DNA from: Polyangiaceae bacterium
GTDB lineage: Bacteria > Myxococcota_A > Polyangia > Polyangiales > Polyangiaceae
DNA length: 64,000 nucleotides
Assembly: GCA_025936045.1 (NCBI GenBank)
Contig: JAICUB010000006.1
Span: 62,001 to 126,000 of the forward strand
Reading direction: 5' to 3'
Shown: positions 15,006-24,320 of the stretch, piece after piece
Layout of the letters: every line of letters starts with the position of its first letter
Position numbering within the stretch: the stretch's first letter is position 1
Translations under genes and position numbers: made by a program
Notes under the pieces: generated by a model
What the model was told of the DNA's origin: nothing
Seen by the model: the letters and a program-made list of their open reading frames with translations, nothing else
Databases searched by the model: none

Positions 15006-16561
15006 TCGATCTGGTGAAGAAAAAGAAGCTCCGACTGATGCGCGCCCTTGCGCAGCTCAAGACCGCGGCCGGCGCCAGCTTGGCGTGCGCGGTCGTGACC
15101 GTCGTGCTCGCGCTCGTCGGCGCGCGACTGAACGGTGATGGCGGCGAGTACCTGCTGAGCGCCCACGCCTTCGCAACGCACGGGACGCCGGCCGTCGAGG
15201 TCGCAGACGCACGCTGGCTCGCGCACCGAGCCCCGCACCTGCAAGCCCTGATGAGAAGGCTCGAGAAGGGCATGCGCGCCGGTGAGGTAGCTCCGATCGG
15301 AGGCGTGCGGCGGGCCGACAGCGGCGCGTACTACTCGATCCATTTCTGGCTCTATTCCCTGCTCGCCGCGCCGGCGCTCTGGTTCACCGAACTCTTCGGC
15401 GTCGCCCCGACTTACGCACTCGCGCTGGTCAACGGCGCCGCAGCCGCAGCTGCCGCCGCGGCTCTGTGGGCGCATTTCGCGCGCGGTCGCTACGGGACGG
15501 TTGCGGCTGTCCTCTTTCTGCTCTGCGGAACGACGTTCTACCTCGGTTGGACGGGGCCCGAGGTCTTGACCGGTGCGGCCGTCGTCTGCTCCTGCGTGCT
15601 CGCGCGCGGCGGCGACTTCGCCCTGAGTTTCCTCGCGGCCGCGCTGGCCGCCGCGCAGAATGCGTCCGCCGGCGCGCTCTTCCCTTACATCGTCGTCGTG
15701 GCGCGCCCGCGACCGCGCGATTTCTCGCTGCGCAACATGGCGCTGACGGTGCTCGCGGCGCTCGTCGCAGTATTGCCGTACGGCTTTTTCTTCGCGGCGT
15801 ATCGCATCCCGAGCCTGCTCGCGCATTTCGCTACCGACCCAAAGCTCATCGGTTTTGCTCGCGCTCACTCTTTGGTTTTCGATCTGAATCAGGGCCTCGT
15901 GCTCGGCGTTCCGGGTCTACTCGTGGGTGTTCCTCTGCTGGCGGCCCTTGCTTTTCGCGCGGTAGCCCGCAGCGAGTGGGCAGCGCTGTCCGGCGACATC
16001 GCCACAACACTCGCGCTGGTAACGGCGATGGCAGTGCCGACGCTGTCCGCCCAAAATTGGAATGCAGGCAACAGCGTCATCGTTCGCTACGGCTATTGGT
16101 CTGCCCTTCCTCTCCTCGTGTTGTGCTTGGAACTCGCCGGCCGGCTCACCGAACGGTCGCGGTCGCCACTACTGGGACTCATCGTAGTGCTCGAGCTTGC
16201 TGCCCTCGTGCCAGAAGGCCTTTGGGGTGAACGCTACAGCTACCTCCGACACTCCTGGGCAGCGAAGCTCGCCTTAAAGGAATTTCCCGCCGCCTATAAT
16301 CCGGTCCCCGAGATCTTCTACGAGCGTACCGTTGGCCGCGAGGCGCCCCTGGGTAACTCGACGACGGCGGTTTGGCCGCGGCACGGCTCGCCACGAAAGC
16401 TCATGGTCCGAGCGGACGCAGCCCCGCAAGACGAGCGGATCTGCCGCGGCGGCGAAACGGTGACCAGCCCTCACGTCGTCCGCACGGGAGAGTGGATGTA
16501 CCTCGCTGCTCCGTTCGGGTGCATGATGCGCCGGCCTGTCGTCGAAGGCTTGAGCGAGTGA
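15002..16561 (+). CDS. Multi-pass membrane protein, GT-C-like
   Basis: A 519-residue protein if it starts at the TTG at 15002, which overlaps the previous stop as TTGA; a GTG at 15014 and an ATG at 15038 are in-frame alternatives. A basic N-terminus (VKKKKLRLMRAL) leads into the first membrane segment. The first external loop contains NGDGGEYLLSAHAFATHGTP, the position of the catalytic acidic residue in GT-C enzymes. About ten further membrane segments follow, then a periplasmic C-terminal region of about 100 residues. It lies in a three-gene rightward run with the 13479 gene and an acyltransferase, all overlapping. It is likely part of surface glycan assembly; the substrate is unknown. Confidence 0.68.
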   Translation: MIDLVKKKKLRLMRALAQLKTAAGASLACAVVTVVLALVGARLNGDGGEYLLSAHAFATHGTPAVEVADARWLAHRAPHLQALMRRLEKGMRAGEVAPIGGVRRADSGAYYSIHFWLYSLLAAPALWFTELFGVAPTYALALVNGAAAAAAAAALWAHFARGRYGTVAAVLFLLCGTTFYLGWTGPEVLTGAAVVCSCVLARGGDFALSFLAAALAAAQNASAGALFPYIVVVARPRPRDFSLRNMALTVLAALVAVLPYGFFFAAYRIPSLLAHFATDPKLIGFARAHSLVFDLNQGLVLGVPGLLVGVPLLAALAFRAVARSEWAALSGDIATTLALVTAMAVPTLSAQNWNAGNSVIVRYGYWSALPLLVLCLELAGRLTERSRSPLLGLIVVLELAALVPEGLWGERYSYLRHSWAAKLALKEFPAAYNPVPEIFYERTVGREAPLGNSTTAVWPRHGSPRKLMVRADAAPQDERICRGGETVTSPHVVRTGEWMYLAAPFGCMMRRPVVEGLSE

Positions 16562-18294
16562 AGAAGGATTTAGAAGGCGCAGAAGGTCGCTTGGGGCGTT
16601 TTCGTTGGCTCGACATCGCTCGGGCAGCGGCCGTCTTCTTCACGGCGCTCATGCATCTTTCGGACGAGACTTGGCCGAGTGCACGCTGGTTCGGTCGTCA
16701 CATCGTCAACCCCGGCATCTTCGGGATTGTCCTCTTCTTCCTGATCAGCGGCTTCGTAATTCCGCTGACGCTCGAGCGTCGCGGCTCGCTCGTTGCGTTC
16801 GCGATTGCGCGCGTGTTCCGCCTGTACCCGCTGTATTGGTTCAGCCTGGTTGCGCTCCTTGCCCTCCACGCAATGGGTCGGGCGATCCTCCCTGCGGATT
16901 TTGCGGCCCTTTTGCCCTCGAGCGCGTGGTGGAACGCCACCATGATCCAGAGCTGGGTCGGCGTCCCCGACGCTATCGGACTCTATTGGACGCTGGGCTA
17001 CGAGGTGGGGTTTTACGTCGCTGCCGCGCTCCTCTTCGCTTTCAGGATCCACCGTCACACCGATTGGCTCGTAGCGATCGGCGCCGTCTACTTTTTGATC
17101 CGCGGCGTGATTAGACCGGTACTCGGCCTCGGACCCCACTACGATCCCTCGGAGGTTTGGAAGCTCACCTTCTTCGTAGGAACGCTTTGGTACCGCGTCT
17201 TCGCGGGCGCCATTCGTCTGCGTCGAGCGGTGCTGCTCACACTGCTCCTCGGTCTCGGCGTGGTCGGCAGCTATTGGGCGACGTACGGCTACCTCGACCT
17301 TTCGACCTCCCCCCCCGTCGAGATTGACCCGCGCGGCTGGATTTTCCCTTACGCCTCGCTCGGAGCGACCGCTCTCGCCTACGTCGTGTTCATTCTGTTG
17401 TTCCTGACGAAGGTCGGCGAAGGCTCCGTCGTTCTAACCTGGCTCGGCCGGGTCAGCTACTCAGTCTACTTGTTGCACGGCCTCTTGTTGCTGATCCCGC
17501 TACCGGTCACGCCCGCGCTTGCGTTCGCCCTCAGGCTCGCAGCATTGCCGGTCATCTGCGCGCTCACTTACAGGTACGTCGAGACGCCGCCGATCGCACT
17601 GGGGCATCGCGTGATCGAACGACTGGGCTTCTCAGGTCCGCGCTCCCGCGCTAGCATCGCGCCCGTCATGGCTACCAGCGAGACCACGGCAGTGCCCGTG
17701 ACTGCACCGACGAAGCAGGTTGCAACCGCGTCTACCTCCAAGCTCTCGGCCAAGACGTCAGGCCACACGGCACCGCGCAACATCGTGGGCGTGGCCGTCG
17801 CGGCGGGGCTCATTGGCGTGGCAGCCGGCTATTTCTTGCACACGCCTGCGCAACCAGCGGCGGGCTTCTTCAACTTCGACAAAGAGACCACGCCGAAAGA
17901 GCGCCTCGTGAGAGGATGGTCGGGCTACGAGCTCATGCCGGAGGGCGATACTTTCGTGTGGTGCCAGGCGAAGGCTTGCGTTCTGCGTGTCGACACGACC
18001 AAGGCTGATCACGCCGTTCGCGCGCGCGCGTTTGCGTACAGCTTCCCGGGCGCTCCCCCGCAGACCATGAACGTCTTCGTGAACGGTGCGCTCGTCGGCA
18101 GCCGACCTGTCACGGGTGCCCCGTCCGTGCTCAAGTTCGACGCGCCGGCGGGGTCGTGGAAAGACGGACCGAACGAGCTCCGTTTCGAGTTCGCTTACGC
18201 CGAGATGCCGAAGGACCGGATCCCGGGGTCGCAGGATCCGCGCGCTCTATCGGCCGCCTTCGACTGGGTCGACGTCGTCCCGCTCATCAAGTGA
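16558..18294 (+). CDS. Acyltransferase-3 (OafA/YrhL-type) membrane protein with C-terminal periplasmic module
   Basis: A 578-residue protein with a GTG start overlapping the previous stop (GTGA). Residues about 15-360 are an acyltransferase family 3 domain: LDIARAAAVFFTALMHLSDE, which carries the His-containing motif, LFFLISGFVIPLTLE and ARVFRLYPLYWFS, with ten membrane segments ending at SVYLLHGLLLLIPLP. These enzymes O-acetylate or acylate surface sugars. After a linker and an extra membrane segment (about 400-422) there is a roughly 130-residue beta-rich region with FVWCQAKACVLRVD, ELRFEFAYAEMPK and DPRALSAAFDWVDVV. That module recurs almost line for line in the protein at 23718-24320. OafA-type proteins often carry an SGNH domain at this place; this one does not. 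Confidence 0.85.
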   Translation: MKKDLEGAEGRLGRFRWLDIARAAAVFFTALMHLSDETWPSARWFGRHIVNPGIFGIVLFFLISGFVIPLTLERRGSLVAFAIARVFRLYPLYWFSLVALLALHAMGRAILPADFAALLPSSAWWNATMIQSWVGVPDAIGLYWTLGYEVGFYVAAALLFAFRIHRHTDWLVAIGAVYFLIRGVIRPVLGLGPHYDPSEVWKLTFFVGTLWYRVFAGAIRLRRAVLLTLLLGLGVVGSYWATYGYLDLSTSPPVEIDPRGWIFPYASLGATALAYVVFILLFLTKVGEGSVVLTWLGRVSYSVYLLHGLLLLIPLPVTPALAFALRLAALPVICALTYRYVETPPIALGHRVIERLGFSGPRSRASIAPVMATSETTAVPVTAPTKQVATASTSKLSAKTSGHTAPRNIVGVAVAAGLIGVAAGYFLHTPAQPAAGFFNFDKETTPKERLVRGWSGYELMPEGDTFVWCQAKACVLRVDTTKADHAVRARAFAYSFPGAPPQTMNVFVNGALVGSRPVTGAPSVLKFDAPAGSWKDGPNELRFEFAYAEMPKDRIPGSQDPRALSAAFDWVDVVPLIK

Positions 18295-18302
18295 GCGTGG
18301 CC

Positions 18303-20168
18303 TCAGCGTAGTCGCTCCACCAGAGGCTGCGCGATGCGCTCTGCTCGGTAAGAGGCGAACCCGCTCGGCAGCGCAATCTGCCAAACAACCTCGCCCTGAC
18401 GCGTGACTTCGAAGGCACGGGATGCCTGCCCCGCGGTGAACACCGGCGCATCGACGAGGATATTCCCGTTCGGAAGGCGATCTGCGTCGCCGAAAATAAT
18501 CGAGTACCAATTGCTCGTGTACCAAGCGTCGGCGTTAAAGGTACCGGGGAATTCGAAGGTGCGCGTGGCGGTCTTCGCGGCCGGATCGACCTGATACTCG
18601 ACGACGCGCGAATGGTACACGCCCGAAGAATGATTGTCGTAGCCGCCGTTGTCATAAACGAGGATCGTGCCGTCGGCGTGGACCTCTGGATCGTGGGTAT
18701 CCGAAAACTGCGATTCGGGCGGGCTGAAGCTGAAGTCGCCCGGACCGTAGGTGGTCGTGTCGTAGCTGCCGCCGAGACGCCACACGATGTTCCCGGTCGT
18801 CCGGTCCACCTTGAGTAGGCCGAGAAACCGACAGTTGTAATAGAGAACGTCGTTCGTCTCGTCGAGCGTCATCGCATTGCCGTGACAGACGTCGCCTCGA
18901 GTGCCCGCTGGCGCCTGATGATCGAACAGGTGCCACGACCACGCCTCGCTGAGGTCCGGCTTGAGCTCTTGGACGAACGCGTCGATCCACTGAGCCTTGT
19001 CGATCGTGACCCAGTAATCCGTATTGATGAGATAGTTGCCCGTCGACGTCTTGCCGATGTCGTGCGTCTCCAAACTCGGAAGCGCATTTTCCGGGCCTTC
19101 CCAGACGACGGCGCCGGACAGATCGACCTGGCGCGCCGGTTCGCCGGTTTGCGCGCCGATGAGGACGCCGTTGCCGATGAATCGGACGGCAACGTCGCCG
19201 CGCGTGTCGGCGTTCGGCCCGTCAACGAAGTACCAAACGGGCACGGCGTCCTCGTCGTAAATCACGGCCAGCGAGGGGTGAGCGCTCAAGCTCACGTTCA
19301 TCAACGTCCAGCCGGGCTGAGTCTTCGTGTCGTCATTGACGGCCAGAGTTGGAAGCGGAAAATCAGAAGGCAGCGCTCCGGTCGTGAACGTGCCCTCCGC
19401 GCTGCCCGACTTCGCGCTCGTCGCTGAAGTCGCTTTGATCTCGTATTCCGTAGCGGCGTGCATGCCGATGACCAGCACCCGGTGTTGAGTGACGAGCGTC
19501 GTGTCCCGAATACGAAATGCGTAGCTCCCCGCCCCAAAATCCACCTCCGAACTCGCCGGCTCGTCAGTGACCCACGATACGTAGCAGGAAATCGTCATGT
19601 TCGGATTTCGTTCGATCACGAGGTTCGAGATGGAAAGCGACGCGCTCGGCGCTCCGGCCGCGCCGCTCTCCCCCGCTGCCCCGCCGTCCGCTCCGGCTTC
19701 ACCGCTGCCCGCTTGCCCGCCGGCGAGCTCACTCATGCCTGCTACGCCTCCGCCGTGACCCCCGCTGCTCCCGTTCTGGCCCCTGCCACCGCGATCGCCG
19801 CCTGCGCCGTCACCGCTGCTTCCACCAGCGCCGCCGCGGGAACCTCGACCGCCGGTCGTAGCCCCCTCGCCACCGCGGCCGATATCCGTGCCTCCGGCCC
19901 CGGAAGTCTCCGCACCACCTTCGTTGTCGACCGAGGTGCTTCCCGCACGCGCTGCGGTCCCTCCGTTGCCAGCTACCGTTCCGCCGCTGCCGCTTCGGCC
20001 AGACAACCCGCCGCCGCCTGACCTAGCGGTGCTCCCGGATACGCCCGCGGCGCCGCCGTGCCCCGCTTGCGGATTGGCCGTGGGCTTGGCGTCTTCACCA
20101 CAAGCCCACACCAGCGATAGCGTGCTCACGGTCGCCAACCAGCCGCGTTTCATCGTGAAAAATCTCAT
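18303..20168 (-). CDS. Arylsulfotransferase (ASST)-like lipoprotein with Gly-rich linker
   Basis: A 621-residue protein. The start at 20168 is chosen because AGGAAG lies 6 bases upstream. The signal peptide ends at VWAC (lipobox), followed by about 140 residues of GGxGG/GAGG low-complexity linker. Next come a fibronectin-III-like region (ISNLVIERNPNMTISCYVSW onward) and a six-bladed propeller of the ASST type with THDIGKTSTGNYLINTDYW, HGNAMTLDETNDVLYYNC, NIVWRLGG and FSDTHDPEVHADGTILVYDN. ASST enzymes move sulfate between phenolic or sugar acceptors in the periplasm using a catalytic His; SDTHDPE and CHGN supply candidate His residues. Its place inside a glycan gene cluster suggests sulfation of a surface molecule, but a purely structural propeller is possible. 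It is convergent with the acyltransferase gene. Confidence 0.8.
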   Translation of the reverse strand: MRFFTMKRGWLATVSTLSLVWACGEDAKPTANPQAGHGGAAGVSGSTARSGGGGLSGRSGSGGTVAGNGGTAARAGSTSVDNEGGAETSGAGGTDIGRGGEGATTGGRGSRGGAGGSSGDGAGGDRGGRGQNGSSGGHGGGVAGMSELAGGQAGSGEAGADGGAAGESGAAGAPSASLSISNLVIERNPNMTISCYVSWVTDEPASSEVDFGAGSYAFRIRDTTLVTQHRVLVIGMHAATEYEIKATSATSAKSGSAEGTFTTGALPSDFPLPTLAVNDDTKTQPGWTLMNVSLSAHPSLAVIYDEDAVPVWYFVDGPNADTRGDVAVRFIGNGVLIGAQTGEPARQVDLSGAVVWEGPENALPSLETHDIGKTSTGNYLINTDYWVTIDKAQWIDAFVQELKPDLSEAWSWHLFDHQAPAGTRGDVCHGNAMTLDETNDVLYYNCRFLGLLKVDRTTGNIVWRLGGSYDTTTYGPGDFSFSPPESQFSDTHDPEVHADGTILVYDNGGYDNHSSGVYHSRVVEYQVDPAAKTATRTFEFPGTFNADAWYTSNWYSIIFGDADRLPNGNILVDAPVFTAGQASRAFEVTRQGEVVWQIALPSGFASYRAERIAQPLVERLR

Positions 20169-20174
20169 GCAAAG

Positions 20175-20180
20175 CTTCCT
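20175..20180 (-). promoter_or_regulatory. Ribosome-binding site that fixes the ASST-like start
   Basis: AGGAAG on the minus strand, 6 bases before the ATG at 20168. It argues against the longer frame that is open upstream to 20282. Confidence 0.55.
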
Positions 20181-20247
20181 AATCAAAGTGCGTTCCTGGA
20201 GCGACCCGTCCATTGGGCGCACGGGCGCTCCGTTTCGGCATCGACGC

Positions 20248-21792
20248 TCAGTGGTCGTGAAGATTCGTGACGACAGCGTCAACCGACGGATGCAGGCCCG
20301 CCGCTGCCGGCTGCGGAACGGTCACCGTCGCGAGCTTCTCGCTCCGCCGACGGTGGTTGCGCGAGCGAGGGAGCAGGCTCGAGAGGTGCCAGTACCCGAT
20401 TCCAGCCCATAGCAGCAGAAGCACCGCGCCTGCCTGCCCGAGGCCGAGCTTGAAGCCCAGGTTCGAGGCTCCGGGCAGGATGGCGACGTGTCCGGCGAGA
20501 AGGTTCGGCCAAGCGAAGTCGAAGAGCGCGTCGCGAAACTCCGGTGCTTCGAGACCCACGAGGGTCAGTCCGATGCAATTTGCAACAGATACGATTCCAA
20601 GCACGGAAAAGAGGATCTTGAGAGTGAGCCGACGGGTACTGAACGCATCGGCGAGGCCGAGGGCCAAGACGCCTATCGCCGGAATCAGATGTCGAGGACC
20701 CGCTGCCGCCCCTCCCCACCAGACGAAGTAAGACGCATTCATCAGGAAAAGCAGAGCAAGCCCTACGAGCCCCACCTGCGCTACCCAGTCCTTTCGGACT
20801 GCTCGTCGAACCGTATAGGCAAGCCCGACCAGGGCGACGGGGGCGATATAGAAGAGGCCGCGACTCGTGCCGAAGGTCAACCCGAACACAGCCGCGGGCC
20901 GAAGGACCGTGATGCCCAAGAGCCCCCTCTCTTGCCCGACTTTGAACTGAGGATTGACGATGAACGAATAGCCGGTCCGCCACGGCAGGCCGAAGGCAAG
21001 CGTATGGTAGGCGGCGACGATCGCGACCGGAACTAGCGCGCCAGCCGCGAGATCGCGTAACTGGGCCAGCCGTCTGCCCGACCGGAGCAGAAACCAGCAA
21101 CCGATCAGCGCAGCGGGCGCCGCGGCCATGTACTCGCAGCCCGGCGCTGCGGCGAGGCAAAGCCCAGCAAGACGTACGTTGGCCTGAGACGGTACGTGCT
21201 TCAGCGAGCCGCGGGGGTCGAGCGCGACGAGGGCGCCGAGCAACAGCGCGCACGCCGGCGTGTGTCCATAGAAGCTCGTCGCGTACGGAAAAATCGGTGT
21301 GCCCGCGGCGAGCAAGACGGAGCCGAGGAGCGCCACGCGCGCCCGGACTCGGCGCCGGAGCAGCTCGAATGCAAAAAGGCCGACGCCGACTCCTGCGAGG
21401 CCGCTCGTAGCGATCGAGCAGACGAAGAGCGCCTGCTGGAATGCATGGTTCACCTCGAGTCGGACGGCCGGCGTCTGACCGGAGGTGTACGCATGAAACT
21501 GCGGTCGGACTCCACGGAGCCGCTGGATATCGTGGAGAATCGCGTAAGGAGCCGCTGCAACGAGCGACGGCAACGGGGCCTTCTCGCTCAACCATTGGCC
21601 GTTCACGAGCGCTCGGTCGCCGGTGCTCGAGGCGTAAGCGTCGATCGAGAGCGTGCCGCGTTCGACGAGGGCCCGCGTGAGCGCCAGGCGGGATGCCGGG
21701 CTCCAGGTCGCGGCGGGGATGAAGAATGCGAAGACGCCGAAGAGCCAGGTTGCGTAGACCAACCTGAACCGGCGACGTTCTCCGCGCAGCAT
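20248..21792 (-). CDS. Multi-pass membrane protein, GT-C-like (paralog of 13479-15005)
   Basis: A 514-residue protein with an ATG start and about ten to twelve membrane segments. It matches the 13479 protein along its whole length: YATWLFGVFAFFIPAATW versus AAWLFGLFAFFLPTATW, WLSEKAPLPSLVA versus WYTDKAPIPSLVA, VNHAFQQALFVCSIATSG versus PNHAFQQALYGCSLATSG, and YFVWWGGAAAGPRHLIPA. The two genes face each other at a distance and are separated by other cluster members, so the pair probably arose by duplication rather than as a recent tandem copy. It is presumed to act with a lipid-linked sugar donor. There is a 79-base gap to the ASST-like gene on the same strand. Confidence 0.72.
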   Translation of the reverse strand: MLRGERRRFRLVYATWLFGVFAFFIPAATWSPASRLALTRALVERGTLSIDAYASSTGDRALVNGQWLSEKAPLPSLVAAAPYAILHDIQRLRGVRPQFHAYTSGQTPAVRLEVNHAFQQALFVCSIATSGLAGVGVGLFAFELLRRRVRARVALLGSVLLAAGTPIFPYATSFYGHTPACALLLGALVALDPRGSLKHVPSQANVRLAGLCLAAAPGCEYMAAAPAALIGCWFLLRSGRRLAQLRDLAAGALVPVAIVAAYHTLAFGLPWRTGYSFIVNPQFKVGQERGLLGITVLRPAAVFGLTFGTSRGLFYIAPVALVGLAYTVRRAVRKDWVAQVGLVGLALLFLMNASYFVWWGGAAAGPRHLIPAIGVLALGLADAFSTRRLTLKILFSVLGIVSVANCIGLTLVGLEAPEFRDALFDFAWPNLLAGHVAILPGASNLGFKLGLGQAGAVLLLLWAGIGYWHLSSLLPRSRNHRRRSEKLATVTVPQPAAAGLHPSVDAVVTNLHDH

Positions 21793-21925
21793 TAGCGGCG
21801 TTACCGTAACACGTCGAACGCCCTCGAAGAGTAGCCGGAGGGTTGAAAAGGCGCTTGCGCGTCGGCGCTCCTTCGCGGCAAGCTCCGAGCGCTTTTCTGG
21901 ACTCCCAGCGGCTAATCAGGGGCAA

Positions 21926-22540
21926 GTGGTCGTTTCATCAATCCATCGTCCGTGGCGCGCGGGACTCGTGGGCCTCGCGCTGATCGTCTGTCCCGCTTGT
22001 TCGCGCAGCAGCCCTGCCGCGGCAGCAACCGAGAAGGCCGTCGTGAGCGATCGCGATCTCGTGGTGCTGCCCAACAACACGGCGATCTACGCGCGTCACG
22101 ATCGCCTGGTCGCCGTGCGCCGCGAAGGAGACATCCTCTGGGAAGCGAAGGTGCCCGCGGACGATCAAATCATCGCCCCCGTCGCGGTGGCGCTGAACAG
22201 CACGGCCTATGTCCGTGGCAGCAAGGCTTTGCACGCCATCTCACCCCAGGGCAAATGGCTGTGGTCGAAGGCGCTCGATGGCTCGGCCTTCACGAAAACC
22301 CCAAGCGTCAACGCACCGGTGACGTTCCCGGACAGCACCGTCGCCGTCGCAGTCGGTGACGATCTCGTTCGTCTGGACGACAAAGGCGTCGTTCGCTGGC
22401 ATTCCACCCTCCCGGAGGGTCACGTCACGGCGTCACTACGCGCCGGCATGGACGGGGCGCTGTTCGTCCCGACTTCCTCGGGACTCTACTGTATCAGCCC
22501 CGACGGCAACGTATCGTGGGTCAGGGCGATCGGGGATTGA
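21926..22540 (+). CDS. Small PQQ-repeat beta-propeller-like lipoprotein
   Basis: A 204-residue protein with a GTG start. The signal LVGLALIVCPACSRSS ends in lipobox CPAC. The mature part shows at least four PQQ-like strands with the typical G-x-x-x-W endings: REGDILWEAKV, PQGKWLWSKAL, DKGVVRWHSTL and PDGNVSWVRAI. A full propeller needs six to eight blades, so this is a half-size protein that may dimerise or be a scaffold. It is divergent from the membrane protein gene at 20248 and its stop overlaps a TTG start of the next gene (TTGA), so it is probably co-translated with it. The role is unknown. Confidence 0.65.
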   Translation: MVVSSIHRPWRAGLVGLALIVCPACSRSSPAAAATEKAVVSDRDLVVLPNNTAIYARHDRLVAVRREGDILWEAKVPADDQIIAPVAVALNSTAYVRGSKALHAISPQGKWLWSKALDGSAFTKTPSVNAPVTFPDSTVAVAVGDDLVRLDDKGVVRWHSTLPEGHVTASLRAGMDGALFVPTSSGLYCISPDGNVSWVRAIGD

Positions 22541-23721
22541 CCGCTCCGGGCGGACCCCCCACCTCCGCCAAGGTGGGTTGGCTCCTCGTCCGCACGCGTA
22601 TTTGGGTTTTACGCGCGGCCTACGTCGCCTGCGTTATCGCCTTCTTGATCGAAATAGGCGGTTATTACCGCAAGGGACTGGGCCTCACCCCCCTCATCGT
22701 CTTTGGTGATGCTTTTGCCGATCGCGCGCTCGCCGAGGTTCGAGCAACGCCTCACTACGTGTTTCCGGGAGGCGGTTACGACGGGCAATTCTATGCGCAG
22801 CTCGCCGTGCGTCCCATCCCCTGGGACCCCGAAGTACACGACGCTCTCGACAATCCCTGGTATCGTTCCGGCCGCATCCTGCCGTCGCTCGTCGCGGCTG
22901 GACTGAGCTTCGGGCGTCCGAGCTGGGCGTTGAACGTCTACGCGGGGCAGTTCGTCGTCGTCTGGCTGTTGTGCGCGCTCCTCCTCTTGCGTTGGTTCCC
23001 CCCCGATTCACTGTCCAATTTCGTGGCGTGGGCAGGGACGCTGTTCTCAGCGGGCTTGATGATGGCGGTATGTCGCAGCGTGCCCGACGCGTGGGCGCTG
23101 CTGCTCATCCTGCTTGGTCTCGCGCTCTGGGAGCGGCACTCGGCGGTCGCGCCGTTCGTGCTCGGGCTTTCGGGGTTGGCCAAGGAGACGTCACTCGCCG
23201 CGGTGACGGTGTTCTTCGACGCAGTCCCCCGCGACCGCGCAAGTTTCATCGAGTTCGGGCGGCGCCTTGCCCTAGCTGCCGCGCCCACGCTTGCCTGGCT
23301 GGGCTTGATGCGGCTCATCGGCGGAGGCTACACGCTTACCGACGCTTTCACCTACCCGTTCGCGGGTCTGGTGGAACGCATCTCCGCCGCGCTCGGTTCC
23401 AGGCTCGGCGGCGGCTGGTATGCCATGCTCGTCGACTTATCGGCGCCGATCGCCATCGTTGCGCAGGCGTTGTTTTTCGTCCTGCGCTGGCGCCCGCGCG
23501 ACTATCGCTGGCGCCTCGGTATCGTCTACGTCCCGCTCATCGCGTTTTTCGGTCGTGCGGTCTGGGAGGGATATCCAAGCGCCTCTGCGCGGGTGCTCCT
23601 GCCGCTCTTGCTCGCTTTCAACTTGGCGTTGCCACGCGGTCTCAAATGGACGCCGCTGCTCGTGCTCGGGAACCTGTCCGCCCTCTCCGGCATCGACATT
23701 CTGGCCGGTGCGCCACCCTAA
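22537..23721 (+). CDS. Multi-pass membrane protein, GT-C/GT87-like
   Basis: A 394-residue protein if the TTG at 22537 (TTGA overlap with the previous stop) is used; GTG codons at 22516 and 22573 are alternatives. After the first membrane segment (LRAAYVACVIAFLIEIGGYY) the external loop has YVFPGGGYDGQFYAQLA and NPWYRSGRILPSLVAAGLSF. The conserved YDGQFY pattern is one I associate with a family of bacterial membrane proteins related to GT-C/GT87 mannosyltransferases. Eight or more membrane segments follow. The stop overlaps the stop of the convergent gene by 4 bases. The substrate is unknown. Confidence 0.65.
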   Translation: MTAPGGPPTSAKVGWLLVRTRIWVLRAAYVACVIAFLIEIGGYYRKGLGLTPLIVFGDAFADRALAEVRATPHYVFPGGGYDGQFYAQLAVRPIPWDPEVHDALDNPWYRSGRILPSLVAAGLSFGRPSWALNVYAGQFVVVWLLCALLLLRWFPPDSLSNFVAWAGTLFSAGLMMAVCRSVPDAWALLLILLGLALWERHSAVAPFVLGLSGLAKETSLAAVTVFFDAVPRDRASFIEFGRRLALAAAPTLAWLGLMRLIGGGYTLTDAFTYPFAGLVERISAALGSRLGGGWYAMLVDLSAPIAIVAQALFFVLRWRPRDYRWRLGIVYVPLIAFFGRAVWEGYPSASARVLLPLLLAFNLALPRGLKWTPLLVLGNLSALSGIDILAGAPP

Positions 23722-24320
23722 CCCGAGATGACGAGCCACAGGAACGCCGCCGCGAGCGGCCGCGGATCCGGGTTTTCCTCGGCGTGATTCTTCGGTGCTT
23801 CGGCGTATGCAAACTCGAAAGTCACGATGTTGGTGCCGCGTCTCCACGCGGCCTTCGGCGCGGCGGCTTCGAGAATGGAAAAGCCGGGCGGCATCGCCAG
23901 CCAGCCGAGCGACGTCTTGTTGACGGAGACCTTGACGAATTGCATGGGCGCGTTCGGAAAGGCGAACGGCGCCGCTTTGAATGCAATGACGCGGTCGGAG
24001 CGCTCGATGACGTTCAGCGCCAGCTTGCAGGAGCGAGCGGCACACCAGGCGAACCTGGCGCCGCGCGGTCCCTCGGGGCTCGACCAGCCGCTCGCCGCGG
24101 CAGCCTTCGACCGTGCGTCGAAGGCGACGAAGCGGGTCTCCGGCGGCGGCGGCGCTCGCAACGTGGACGTCCCGATCACTCCGATCATCATTCCGAGTAC
24201 CCCGGCCCCAGCAATCCACGCGGCCGGCCAGCATGAGCGCGCCAGCGTGCGTCGGGCGACGGGTCCGGCGATAGTCGGAGCCTCGGCGCGAGCCAGCGGA
24301 GCAACTGTCTGATTGGTCAA
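23718..24320 (-). CDS. Membrane-anchored protein with the module shared with the acyltransferase
   Basis: About 200 residues if the TTG at 24320 is the start; the frame is open further up to 24590 but that part is Arg-rich and not protein-like. A cytoplasmic N-terminus of about 30 residues is followed by one membrane segment (WIAGAGVLGMMIGVIGTS) and a periplasmic beta-rich domain. This domain aligns with the C-terminus of the acyltransferase at 16558-18294: FAWCAARSCKLALN versus FVWCQAKACVLRVD, VTFEFAYAEAPK versus LRFEFAYAEMPK, and DPRPLAAAFLWLVIS versus DPRALSAAFDWVDVV. Two Cys four residues apart are kept in both. A sugar-binding role for this module is inferred from its beta-rich look and the surrounding glycan genes. 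Confidence 0.62.
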   Translation of the reverse strand: MTNQTVAPLARAEAPTIAGPVARRTLARSCWPAAWIAGAGVLGMMIGVIGTSTLRAPPPPETRFVAFDARSKAAAASGWSSPEGPRGARFAWCAARSCKLALNVIERSDRVIAFKAAPFAFPNAPMQFVKVSVNKTSLGWLAMPPGFSILEAAAPKAAWRRGTNIVTFEFAYAEAPKNHAEENPDPRPLAAAFLWLVISG

